This document shows, one piece after another, positions 7,667-14,584 of a stretch of DNA of 14,584 nucleotides. The stretch is from Gammaproteobacteria bacterium (lineage in GTDB: Bacteria > Pseudomonadota > Gammaproteobacteria > GRL18). Made by a program: the position numbers and the translations under genes. Numbering within the stretch: the first letter of the stretch is position 1; each line of letters opens with the position of its first letter. Location: positions 1 to 14,584 of the forward strand of contig DAOVUK010000020.1 in NCBI GenBank assembly GCA_030632625.1. Direction: 5' to 3'. The notes under the pieces were generated by a model. The model saw nothing but the letters and a program-made list of their open reading frames with translations. It made no database searches and was not told the DNA's origin.

Positions 7667-7689
7667 GGTTTGGGGAAATTCTCTGAACC
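7667..7689 (+). terminator. Hairpin between ybiT and the lipoprotein gene
   Basis: GGTTTGGGGA (7667-7676) can pair with TCTCTGAACC (7680-7689) over 10 bp with three G-U pairs and a 3-nt loop. There is no T-run after it, so it may weaken or process readthrough rather than stop transcription. Confidence 0.3.
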
Positions 7690-7727
7690 ATCTCCGTTAT
7701 TAGAAAAATGATTATCAGGATGTTTTT

Positions 7728-8477
7728 ATGCCGCTATTGATAAAATTTACTCTGTACTCAGTCCTTATTTTTTTTCTGATATCCTGTTCTGTTCAGCCTG
7801 TCAGCAATCCGGCACATCAAATTTCTTTCCCGAAACCCGTTTTATCAACATCTTCTATTACTGCTCAAGAACTATCAAAATACTGGTGGTATGCTCGATT
7901 CAAATTTGTCTGGTCAGAAAAAGCAGACACAGTTAATTTTTCAGATAACTTATTTATTGCTCACCAGGTCATTATCCCGGTGCTTGATGCACATCATGAT
8001 GATATTCAATTATGGCGCTTTCATCGTCGGGCTGCGGATGATAATGCCGGCCACCAGTTTTCATTTATTTTTTATGCGACACAGCAAACAGCAGGTACTA
8101 TTTTTCAACAAATAGAAAATAACTCATTAGTAAAACAATTGCTCAATGAAGATATTTTAGAACGCATCAGACTGGATGACATCACTCAACCCAAACGCCA
8201 AAATATAGCAGACACCAGTGATAGAAACTGGTCCTATGCTATTCAAAAAAGCTGGCCTTATTATATTATGGGCGTCAGTACCCTATGGCTTGATTTGCTC
8301 AATCAGGAAATTACAAAAAGTCAGCTGGATACTTCACAGGCCATTCATTTACAGCGAGTTCATTACAAAGATATCAACGAACAGATAACACGACAATGGA
8401 AGGAGCAGGGTAATCATGCATTTTTTCATCATATTAGTGCCATTTTTGGCTATGAGTCCTTAGAAATCAGATTTTGA
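7728..8477 (+). CDS. Predicted outer-membrane lipoprotein of unknown function
   Basis: A 249-residue protein with a type II signal peptide: a hydrophobic stretch ending LISC, with Cys20 as the lipidation site. Ser follows at +2, which suggests sorting to the outer membrane. The mature part is rich in aromatic and charged residues, with no repeats or known catalytic motif that I can name. Notable stretches are ELSKYWWYARFKFVW (about 50-64), VIIPVLDAHHDDIQLWRFHR with clustered His and Asp, GHQFSFIFYAT and SWPYYIMGVSTLWLDLL. It reads as one conserved domain, and I recall similar unnamed proteins in other Gammaproteobacteria, but I cannot assign a function. The ATG at 7728 has AGGA 7 nt upstream. 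It starts 91 bp after ybiT on the same strand and may be partly cotranscribed with it. Confidence 0.8.
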   Translation: MPLLIKFTLYSVLIFFLISCSVQPVSNPAHQISFPKPVLSTSSITAQELSKYWWYARFKFVWSEKADTVNFSDNLFIAHQVIIPVLDAHHDDIQLWRFHRRAADDNAGHQFSFIFYATQQTAGTIFQQIENNSLVKQLLNEDILERIRLDDITQPKRQNIADTSDRNWSYAIQKSWPYYIMGVSTLWLDLLNQEITKSQLDTSQAIHLQRVHYKDINEQITRQWKEQGNHAFFHHISAIFGYESLEIRF

Positions 8478-8480
8478 AGT

Positions 8481-8499
8481 AAATAGCTCATGGCTGTTT
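8481..8499 (+). terminator. Weak hairpin just after the lipoprotein gene
   Basis: AAATAGC (8481-8487) can pair with GCTGTTT (8493-8499), 7 bp with one G-U and a 5-nt loop, starting 4 nt after the stop codon. The arm ends in TTT followed by CATTC, so the T-run is short. The rest of the gap up to 8717 is AT-rich with no supportable gene. Confidence 0.3.
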
Positions 8500-8717
8500 C
8501 ATTCATATAAGTAAATGGCAATATAACTGTTTTATTATACGACGTTTTAAAATAAATCTGAGTTCATAGAAGTATTTGATTGAGAGTTCCCAAACAAGAT
8601 AAAGTCGTTTAGAATATTTAGTTCGGATTATTTCATATTTTTTAATAAGTTATTTCCAAGGCCCTTAAACCCAGGATGAATGAGTAGCGGACCTGCTTTG
8701 TAATGAAATGACTGAAC

Positions 8718-8756
8718 AGGTAATAATAAAAGGTAATAATAAAAGGTAATAATAAT
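8718..8756 (+). repeat. Three tandem 13-bp repeats spanning the ribosome-binding site of the pentapeptide gene
   Basis: AGGTAATAATAAA occurs at 8718-8730 and 8731-8743, and a third copy differing in its last base (AGGTAATAATAAT) lies at 8744-8756 and runs into the ATG at 8755. Each unit carries an AGG that could serve as a Shine-Dalgarno core. The third sits 8 nt before the ATG, which is the proper distance. Gain or loss of a unit would leave that nearest AGG in place but change the number of upstream ribosome landing sites and the leader spacing. Confidence 0.85.
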
Positions 8757-9612
8757 GATTGAAATTAAATCAAAAGACAGTGGGGATGTTTTATTCAGTG
8801 TGGATGCTGATACTCTGATGCATGGGGATTTTCGTTCTGCCAATTTAACAGGCGCAGATTTGAGCGGCGTTGATTTAAGACATGCGGATTTTTCAATGGC
8901 TAATCTGGTTGGCGCGGATCTCAGCAATTCACAATTACAATTTGCTATTTTTTCCTGTGCCAAAATGTCGGACGTGAACCTGTTGGGAGCGGATCTCAGT
9001 CGGGCGGTATTCAGTTCCGGAAGAGCTTCAGGTGCCGCTGATATGAGTCATGCGAATTTAAGACAGAGTGTTATGCTGGGAGCAGATTTGGATTTTGTTA
9101 ATTTACAGGGCTCAAATTTTAAGGATGCTGATCTCAGCTATGCTTCATTTAAATCTTCTGATCTCAGTTCATCTGATCTCAGTGAAGCTGATTTATGTGA
9201 TGCCACTTTTATCAATGCTAATCTCAGTAATTGTAATCTGGCGGATTCTGACTTGTGTGGTGCTCATTTTAATAATGCGGATCTGAGCAACTCCAATATG
9301 GACCGTGCTGAATTTAGTGGTGAAGAAACACAGCTGCCTGCTATTTTAACCCAGGCCAAACTGGAAAATGTCAGTATGGTTGGAGCAAATATGGTTGGTG
9401 TTGTTTTAAAACGTTCGGATTTGACCCAGGCCGATATGCGTAAAGCCAATTTGACCGATGCTATTTTAAATGGCGCTATGATGCGCAATGCTAATGTGGA
9501 AGACGCTGATTTTTCGGGTGTCGCTCTGGGTACCGTCAATATGCAGTTTGCTAATTTTTCTAAGGCAAAAAATGCAGATATTCCAGCACATAAAGCAAAT
9601 AGCATTCGATAG
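8755..9612 (+). CDS. Pentapeptide-repeat protein
   Basis: A 285-residue protein built of A(D/N)LXX-type five-residue repeats, which fold into a right-handed quadrilateral beta-helix. Residues 1-22 are a non-repeat cap (MIEIKSKDSGDVLFSVDADT...). Repeats then run from about 24 to 275, for example ANLTGADLSGVDL, ADLSYASF, SDLSSSDLSEADL and ANLTDAIL, with two breaks that could be loops, at about 88-96 (SSGRASGAA) and 189-199 (GEETQLPAILT). There is no signal peptide or transmembrane segment, so it is probably cytosolic. Some family members mimic DNA and protect gyrase from quinolones (Qnr, MfpA); nothing here specifically supports that. The start has an AGG 8 nt upstream, supplied by the third 13-bp repeat. 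The next gene begins 30 bp downstream on the same strand, so the two are likely cotranscribed. Function unknown. Confidence 0.9.
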   Translation: MIEIKSKDSGDVLFSVDADTLMHGDFRSANLTGADLSGVDLRHADFSMANLVGADLSNSQLQFAIFSCAKMSDVNLLGADLSRAVFSSGRASGAADMSHANLRQSVMLGADLDFVNLQGSNFKDADLSYASFKSSDLSSSDLSEADLCDATFINANLSNCNLADSDLCGAHFNNADLSNSNMDRAEFSGEETQLPAILTQAKLENVSMVGANMVGVVLKRSDLTQADMRKANLTDAILNGAMMRNANVEDADFSGVALGTVNMQFANFSKAKNADIPAHKANSIR

Positions 9613-9642
9613 TTTTTGTCTGTTATTTAAAAAAGGGGCAGG

Positions 9643-10287
9643 ATGGAGATCCGGGTTTATATTTCCATACAAGCCCTCCGGTTAAAACATATAATGACTC
9701 ATTTAGGTTCACTGCTGGGAAAGTTTGTGCCGTTCAGGGATAGAATAAAGCAGCAGGATAAGCGCAGTTATCGCTTTGTCTGTGTCATAGATTGTATATT
9801 GAACCAGAATGCCCGTGATGCGGGTGCGGCTGTATTTTCTGCCATGAATCATGAAGTCATACAACTTTGTAATGATTATGATGTGGGTCTTTTGCAAATG
9901 CCCTGTCCTGAAATTGCTTTTTTGGGATTCGCCAGAAGCAGACCGCCCGGTACCTCAATTAGAGCGGCACTGGATACATCTGACGGCAGGAGCCATTGCC
10001 GGAAACTGAGTATTGATATTATTGATCGTGTTGAAGAGATGATTTCCCAGGGGGCTGAATTGATGGCGGTTCTTGGCGGCAATCCAGAGAGTCCCGGCTG
10101 TGCGGTGCATGCAGACAATGGTGAAGAACACGCGCCATCAGGGGTATTAATTGCTAAACTTAGAAATGAATTGTACAAGCGAAATATCCAGGTGCCAATG
10201 CGGGGTATACGTGACTTTGATGCCGGCTTAATGGCTGAAGATATGCAATGGCTTGAACAGTTATTTGCAGGAAACTCAACTGATTAA
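9643..10287 (+). CDS. TudS/DUF523-like putative iron-sulfur desulfidase
   Basis: A 214-residue protein matching the family related to TudS (formerly DUF523), in which three cysteines hold a [4Fe-4S] cluster and TudS itself removes sulfur from thiouracil. The three conserved cysteines appear to be Cys51 in VIDCILNQNAR, Cys88 in LLQMPCPEIAFLG and Cys153 in GGNPESPGC. They are accompanied by an R-rich FARSRPPGT segment and a C-terminal VPMRGIRDFDAG. The core starts near residue 44, so the first 40 residues (MEIRVYISIQALRL...) are extra. The ATG at 9643 has AAAAGGGG 4 nt upstream, slightly close. An ATG at 9694 would give a 197-residue protein but has no ribosome-binding site. The gene follows the pentapeptide gene by 30 bp and ends before the hairpin at 10294. 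The substrate here is unknown; the TudS-related subgroup is only putatively a desulfidase. Confidence 0.8.
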   Translation: MEIRVYISIQALRLKHIMTHLGSLLGKFVPFRDRIKQQDKRSYRFVCVIDCILNQNARDAGAAVFSAMNHEVIQLCNDYDVGLLQMPCPEIAFLGFARSRPPGTSIRAALDTSDGRSHCRKLSIDIIDRVEEMISQGAELMAVLGGNPESPGCAVHADNGEEHAPSGVLIAKLRNELYKRNIQVPMRGIRDFDAGLMAEDMQWLEQLFAGNSTD

Positions 10288-10293
10288 CCTATC

Positions 10294-10319
10294 GTCCGCA
10301 CTAAAAATCGGATGCGGAC
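10294..10319 (+). terminator. Probable terminator after the TudS-like gene
   Basis: GTCCGCA (10294-10300) and TGCGGAC (10313-10319) form a perfect 7-bp GC-rich stem with a 12-nt loop, starting 7 nt after the stop codon. It is followed by TTTAAGTTAAT, a short T-rich tail. It lies between convergent genes, but on the minus strand no T-run follows, so it mainly serves the plus strand. Confidence 0.5.
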
Positions 10320-10371
10320 TTTAAGTTAATAGTCTGACGGGATAGATTTTCCCTTGGAATGTCTTATTCTC

Positions 10372-10635
10372 TTAGTTGAATAATTCGTCTGGACCTGACA
10401 TACCCATTTTCTTCATATAGGCCTGTTTATCGCTGCGAAATGCTGCACATGCTGTATTTTTATCGGCTTCTTCCTTATGGGCTTTTATGCATTGGGAAAA
10501 ATCCTTTTTAGAAGTCTGACTTTTACAGTCCGCTACATCATAGCAGGGATGACTGGATTTTGGACCGCCTGCAAAAGCTATATTAACAACGCCCAGACTA
10601 AAAGCCAATGACAACATAATAATTATTTTTTTCAT
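10372..10635 (-). CDS. Small exported four-cysteine protein, unknown
   Basis: An 87-residue protein with a clear signal peptide (MKKIIIMLSLAFSLGVVNIAFA, cleavage after Ala22). This leaves a mature periplasmic or secreted product of 65 residues. Four cysteines (31, 37, 49, 63) lie in HPCYDVADC, DFSQC and NTACAAF, spaced 5, 11 and 13 residues apart, and could make two disulfides in a small helical protein. The rest is Lys/Asp/Ser rich, ending KKMGMSGPDELFN. There is no metal-binding CxxC or heme motif. The start at 10635 has AGG 5 nt upstream within AAGGAAAGGA. It lies 125 bp downstream of the yjgR-like gene on the same strand and has its own candidate -10 box, so it can be expressed alone. I do not recognise the family. 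Confidence 0.75.
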   Translation of the reverse strand: MKKIIIMLSLAFSLGVVNIAFAGGPKSSHPCYDVADCKSQTSKKDFSQCIKAHKEEADKNTACAAFRSDKQAYMKKMGMSGPDELFN

Positions 10636-10694
10636 AATATCCTTTCCTTGTGATGATAGTGATAGAGCTACTTAATTTGTAATACCAGGTCATT

Positions 10695-10700
10695 ATTATA
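10695..10700 (-). promoter_or_regulatory. Candidate -10 box for the small exported protein
   Basis: A perfect TATAAT on the minus strand, 60 bp upstream of the ATG at 10635. No good -35 box stands at 16-18 bp, so the call is tentative. Confidence 0.35.
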
Positions 10701-10760
10701 AGCCTGAGAGTAAGATAAAATGATAACAGGTTCACACTTTTAAAACTAATTCATAAGCTG

Positions 10761-12233
10761 CTATTTTCCCCGCAGGGTTTTCATAATACCCCGCACTATC
10801 TGACGTCCAAGAGAGCTGCCGACAGAACGTAAAATACTTTTTGTTATTGATTCCGCATAACTTTGTCTATTAGAAGAACGTGGCTTTGAGGTACTTTTTT
10901 TAGCGGATGATTTGGCCTGAGTTTTTGCCAGTTCAGCTGACTCACGCTCCTGCTCTGCACGTTGTTTTAAAATTTCATAGGCAGATTCCCGATCAAGTTC
11001 TTGTTCATAACGGCCTTTCAATGGTGAACGCTTAATAATGGCCTGTCGCTCGGCATCACTTAAAGGGCCAATTCGTGAAGCCGGCGGACAAATTAACACT
11101 CTTTCTACGGGCGTTGGTGCACCATTATCATTCAGCACAGAAACCAGAGCTTCCCCGGTTTTTAATTCTGTAATGGCTTTTTTAGTGTCCAGCTCCGGGT
11201 TTTCTCTAAAGGTTTCTGCCACCATTTTGACGGTTTTTTTATCTTTAGGAGTAAAGGCTCTCAGGGCATGCTGAATTTTAGTACCTAACTGTCCCATAAT
11301 ATCTTCAGGTATGTCCAGAGGGCTTTGACTGATAAAATAAATACCCACACCTTTAGAACGAATCAGGCGGACAACCTGCTCAATTTTATCCACCAGCGAT
11401 CGTGGTGCCCGATCAAATAACAGATGAGCTTCGTCAAAGAATAAAACCAGCCGTGGTTTTTCTGCATCACCCACTTCCGGTAATTGCTCATAGAGTTCTG
11501 CCAGCAGCCAGATTAAAAAAGAGGCATAAACACGCGGTGATTTATTAATCAGCTCTGTCACATCCATTATACTGATAACACCCTGACCGGAAAAATCGGT
11601 GATCATCAGATCATCCAGTTTTAATGCAGGTTCAGCAAATAGGTTTTCTGCACCCTGTTGTTCAAGCACCAGCAGACGACGTTGAATCGCACCAATACTG
11701 GAGCCGCTGATATTGCCATATTCCAGAGACAGCGTTTTGGCATTTTTGCCAATCCAGCGGAGCATACTGCGTAAATCTTTTAGATCCAGCAACAGCAGGC
11801 CATTGTCATCAGCAATTGCAAACGCACTATAAAGTATTCCGGTTTGTACTTCATTGAGCTCCAGCAGACTGGACAGAAGCAATGGCCCCATTTCAGAAAT
11901 GGTAGTATGAACCGGATGCCCCCGTTTGCTGAACAGATCCCAAAACAGAGCAGGACTTGCATGATTAGTATAATTTTCAATTTTTATGGTATCAATCCGG
12001 GACTGAATTTTGTCATTCATTTTACCGCTGGCAGCAAGACCTGATAAGTCGCCCTTAACATCAGCTAAAAAGACAGGCACACCAATTCTGGAGAAATTTT
12101 CTGCCAGGATCTGCAAGGTCACTGTTTTTCCCGTACCGGTTGCTCCGGCGATCATACCATGGCGATTTGCTGTTTTTGCGGAAAAATTAACCTGTGTTTT
12201 TTCATTGCCGCCAATGATAAATTTGATGCTCAT
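10761..12233 (-). CDS. yjgR: HerA-like ATPase, YjgR type (DUF853)
   Basis: A 490-residue cytosolic P-loop ATPase of the HerA/FtsK superfamily, close in length to E. coli YjgR (about 500). Walker A is GATGTGKT (30-37), followed by VFLADVKGDLSGLA. Walker B is RLVLFFDEAHLLF with Asp267-Glu268, followed by GVGIYFISQSPLDIPEDIMGQLG, a sensor-like stretch, and HALRAFTPKD, a likely arginine-bearing segment. The last 90 residues are a charged helical region (ELDRESAYEILKQRAEQE), then a Lys/Ser-rich linker and a basic tail SLGRQIVRGIMKTLRGK. Relatives translocate DNA, but the role of YjgR is not established. The ATG at 12233 has an AGGA very close (2 nt) and a GAGG 12 nt upstream, so initiation may be modest. 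It diverges from aas across a 184-bp gap. Confidence 0.93.
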   Translation of the reverse strand: MSIKFIIGGNEKTQVNFSAKTANRHGMIAGATGTGKTVTLQILAENFSRIGVPVFLADVKGDLSGLAASGKMNDKIQSRIDTIKIENYTNHASPALFWDLFSKRGHPVHTTISEMGPLLLSSLLELNEVQTGILYSAFAIADDNGLLLLDLKDLRSMLRWIGKNAKTLSLEYGNISGSSIGAIQRRLLVLEQQGAENLFAEPALKLDDLMITDFSGQGVISIMDVTELINKSPRVYASFLIWLLAELYEQLPEVGDAEKPRLVLFFDEAHLLFDRAPRSLVDKIEQVVRLIRSKGVGIYFISQSPLDIPEDIMGQLGTKIQHALRAFTPKDKKTVKMVAETFRENPELDTKKAITELKTGEALVSVLNDNGAPTPVERVLICPPASRIGPLSDAERQAIIKRSPLKGRYEQELDRESAYEILKQRAEQERESAELAKTQAKSSAKKSTSKPRSSNRQSYAESITKSILRSVGSSLGRQIVRGIMKTLRGK

Positions 12234-12307
12234 GTTCCTGCTCTGCCTCTGAAGAATTCAAATGACATCATAATTTTTTACCAGCTTAAATTCAAGCTGC
12301 ATCAAAT

Positions 12308-12336
12308 TTGACAATTAATCGGTGTTTAATTAAACT
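12308..12336 (+). promoter_or_regulatory. Sigma-70-like promoter for aas
   Basis: A perfect -35 TTGACA (12308-12313) is followed by a 17-bp spacer and TAAACT (12331-12336), a 4-of-6 match to TATAAT. The first 13 bases, TTGACAATTAATC, match the E. coli trp promoter -35 region. The predicted start is near 12343, giving a leader of about 75 nt before the aas ATG. Confidence 0.55.
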
Positions 12337-12417
12337 GTGGGTAATAGACAAGGAGACATAAACATTGGCGCTCAACTGTTTTTAGTTTATTCTGTTACAC
12401 CATAATTGGAGTGAAGC

Positions 12418-14568
12418 ATGGAACTGACAAAACAAATCATACGTTTTATTTTACAGCTTTTATTTCGGGTCGAAATAGAAGGCCTGGAAAATTATCATAA
12501 GGCAGGTGAGCGCGTTATGATAGTTGCCAATCATACCTCATTTCTTGATGCTGTTTTGTTATCAGTTTTTCTGCCCCATCGATTGACCTTTGCCATCAAT
12601 ACTCAAATGGCAAAAAAATGGTGGATTCGTCCCTTTGGTCAAATTGTGCGATTATTTCCAATGGATCCGGTGAATCCACTTTCTATAAAATCATTTATTA
12701 AAGATCTGGAACAGGACAAACGTGCTGTTATTTTTCCTGAGGGGCGTATTACCGTCACAGGCACGTTGATGAAAATATATGATGGCCCGGGTTTAATTGC
12801 CCTGAAGTCAGGGGCAATGGTTTTGCCCATACGTATCGATGGTGCGCAACATTCAATTTTTTCACGTCTTAAGGGTATTGAGCGTCGTCAGTTTTTTCCA
12901 AAAATAAAATTAACACTGCTGGCCCCGCAGAAAATTGCTCTGGATGATTCGTTTGTCGGCAGAGCCAGGCGCATTGAAGCAGGTAAAATACTGAAAAAAA
13001 TCATGACTAATATGATTTATTCAACCACTAATAATCAAATGACAATAATGGACAAGTTACTCAATGCCAGCGAGCTCCATGGTATGGGACAAGTTGTTCT
13101 TGAAGATATCGAACGTCAGCCGTTAGATTATCGAAAAGTCATCTTACGAAGCAGTGTGCTGTCACGGCTTATGGCAAAACAAACACAGAAAAATGAAATT
13201 GCGGGTTTGTTATTACCTAATACTAATGCCACAGTATTAAGCTTTTTTGCTCTGCAAAGTATCGCCCGGGTACCGGCTATGCTGAATTATACTGCAGGGT
13301 ATAAAGGTCTATTATCGGCAATAGAAACCGCTCAAATTAAAACAGTCTATACTTCAAGGCGTTTTATCAGCCTGGCAAAAATGGATGATTTAATAGCCTT
13401 ACTGGAAGAACAGGTTAATATTATTTATCTTGAAGATCTGCGTGATGAAGTAACATGGCAGGATAAGGCTTATGGGATATTTTGTAGTCTCTTGCCAAAA
13501 CTTTTATATGCAAAACAGTGGCAATCAGTCCAGCCGGAAGATCCTGCGGTTGTATTATTTACGTCAGGCTCAGAAGGGGTACCAAAGGGCGTTGTACTGT
13601 CCCATAAAAATATTATGAGCAATACCATTCAACTGGGTACCAAAATCGATTTCAATAAAAATGACATCATATTAAATGCCTTGCCATTATTTCATTCTTT
13701 CGGTCTGAGTACCGCCACTTTAGTGTCTGTTCTCAATGGCATGAAAGTCTTTCTTTATCCATCACCCTTACATTATCGAATTATTCCGGAAGTGGCCTAC
13801 GATATTAATGCCACTATGCTCTTTGGTACCAATACCTTCTTAAAGGGTTATGCCAAGTTTGCTCATAATTATGATTTTTACAGTATTCGTTATGTTTGTG
13901 CCGGGGCTGAAGCTGTGCAAAAAGAAACCAGAGAACTTTATGCTGAAAAATTTGGTCTGAGAATATTAGAAGGCTATGGTGCGACTGAAACCAGTCCGGT
14001 GATTTCCATCAACACCCCGATAGATTATAAAACAGGTACTGTGGGCACGATGCTGCCGGGCATGGAATATCAGTTAAAACCGGTGCCGGGAATTGAACAG
14101 GGTGGTCAGCTGTTTGTCAAAGGCCCAAATATTATGAAAGGTTATTTGAGAAATGAAAATCCGGGAATGCTGCAGCCGCCAGAATCAGAGTTTGGAGCAG
14201 GCTGGTATGATACCGGTGATATTGTTGATATTGATAGCGATGGTTTTATTACTATAAAGGGACGTGTTAAACGCTTTGCAAAAATTGGCGGCGAGATGGT
14301 TTCTCTTGCTATGGTAGAAGGTATGGCCGCTCACTGCTGGCCGGATGAGATGCATGCCGTTGTCAGTGTTCCGGACAGCAGTAAAGGCGAACAACTCGTT
14401 TTAGTGACAACGCGACAGAATACTCAACGAAAAGAATTGTCCGTCTATGCCAAAGAAAATAAAATTGGAGAAATTAATGTCCCTAAAAAAATTATAGAAG
14501 TTGAAAAACTGCCATTGCTGGGGACAGGAAAAACAGATTATCAGGCACTTAAAAAAATTACCGAATAG
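12418..14568 (+). CDS. aas: Bifunctional 2-acylglycerophosphoethanolamine acyltransferase / acyl-ACP synthetase Aas
   Basis: A 716-residue fusion (E. coli Aas has 719) that reacylates lysophosphatidylethanolamine at the inner membrane. The C-terminal half activates fatty acids with ATP onto carrier protein, and the N-terminal half transfers them to the lysolipid. The acyltransferase shows NHTSFLD (His39, Asp44), FPEGRITVTG (106-115) and the following KSGAMVLPIRIDGA. The AMP-forming ligase shows the P-loop TSGSEGVPKG (382-391), LPLFHSFGLS, FLYPSPLHYRI, GYGATE (519-524), WYDTGD (596-601), GRVKRFAKIGGEMVSL and the catalytic-type C-terminal Lys705 in LLGTGK. The ATG at 12418 has GGAG 6 nt upstream. 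Unlike in E. coli, where the lysolipid transporter gene lplT precedes aas, the upstream neighbour here is the divergent yjgR-like gene. There is no MFS domain in this protein. The stop is 16 bp before the window end. Confidence 0.95.
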   Translation: MELTKQIIRFILQLLFRVEIEGLENYHKAGERVMIVANHTSFLDAVLLSVFLPHRLTFAINTQMAKKWWIRPFGQIVRLFPMDPVNPLSIKSFIKDLEQDKRAVIFPEGRITVTGTLMKIYDGPGLIALKSGAMVLPIRIDGAQHSIFSRLKGIERRQFFPKIKLTLLAPQKIALDDSFVGRARRIEAGKILKKIMTNMIYSTTNNQMTIMDKLLNASELHGMGQVVLEDIERQPLDYRKVILRSSVLSRLMAKQTQKNEIAGLLLPNTNATVLSFFALQSIARVPAMLNYTAGYKGLLSAIETAQIKTVYTSRRFISLAKMDDLIALLEEQVNIIYLEDLRDEVTWQDKAYGIFCSLLPKLLYAKQWQSVQPEDPAVVLFTSGSEGVPKGVVLSHKNIMSNTIQLGTKIDFNKNDIILNALPLFHSFGLSTATLVSVLNGMKVFLYPSPLHYRIIPEVAYDINATMLFGTNTFLKGYAKFAHNYDFYSIRYVCAGAEAVQKETRELYAEKFGLRILEGYGATETSPVISINTPIDYKTGTVGTMLPGMEYQLKPVPGIEQGGQLFVKGPNIMKGYLRNENPGMLQPPESEFGAGWYDTGDIVDIDSDGFITIKGRVKRFAKIGGEMVSLAMVEGMAAHCWPDEMHAVVSVPDSSKGEQLVLVTTRQNTQRKELSVYAKENKIGEINVPKKIIEVEKLPLLGTGKTDYQALKKITE

Positions 14569-14584
14569 AGATAATACGCTGCGA

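Noticed and set aside
8718..8756. CRISPR-like array
   Set aside because: The units are 13 bp, directly adjacent with no spacers, and only three copies.
9264..9605. Antisense open frame on the minus strand with repeated residues
   Set aside because: It is the shadow of the pentapeptide repeats, whose periodic codons keep the reverse frame open; it is not an independent gene.
8755..9612. Quinolone-resistance Qnr protein
   Set aside because: Only the pentapeptide repeat pattern is shared. Length, cap and loop placement give no specific support, so no resistance function is called.
12308..12320. Vector-derived tac/trp promoter sequence
   Set aside because: Only the first 13 bases match; the spacer and -10 differ, and the region flows naturally between two chromosomal genes.

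Overview
The window is AT-rich bacterial DNA, and the gene set points to a gammaproteobacterium: RdgC, a YbiT-type ABC-F protein, a YjgR-type ATPase, a fused Aas acyltransferase/acyl-ACP synthetase and the N-terminus of the type IV pilus ATPase PilB. A PrsT-like TPR protein is more typical of aquatic or environmental Gammaproteobacteria than of enterics. I cannot name the genus. It reads as ordinary chromosome: no tRNA, rRNA, CRISPR array, phage gene or transposase gene is visible.

Layout. Positions 1-536 (minus strand) hold the first 178 codons of pilB, which runs off the left edge. A 544-bp gene-free stretch follows, containing a folded, inverted-repeat-bounded element (835-1021). Then comes a long minus-strand TPR gene (prsT-like, stop at 1081). 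A second gene-free stretch (3919-4201) carries a purine run and a palindrome nested in an inverted repeat that touches the rdgC stop codon. rdgC and an umuD-like gene follow, both on the minus strand and both of DNA-repair type. From 6044 the strand switches to plus: ybiT, a lipoprotein gene of unknown function, a pentapeptide-repeat gene and a TudS/DUF523-like iron-sulfur protein gene. A hairpin at 10294-10319 separates these from a minus-strand pair: a small four-cysteine exported protein and a YjgR-type ATPase. The plus-strand aas gene then starts divergently from a good sigma-70-like promoter.

How the genes relate. Most are housekeeping genes with no single shared pathway. The groupings the sequence suggests are: (a) umuD-like and rdgC, two recombination or damage-tolerance genes in the same orientation, with no umuC present; (b) the pentapeptide-repeat and TudS-like genes, 30 bp apart and probably cotranscribed; (c) ybiT and the lipoprotein gene, 91 bp apart.

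No wholly new multi-gene system could be demonstrated. The most promising signals are non-coding or regulatory. They are a four-fold ACAG half-site array in the leader of the umuD-like gene, whose product has an extra DNA-binding-like N-terminus; three tandem 13-bp repeats that each carry a ribosome-binding-like AGG and run into the pentapeptide gene start; and two structured intergenic repeat elements.
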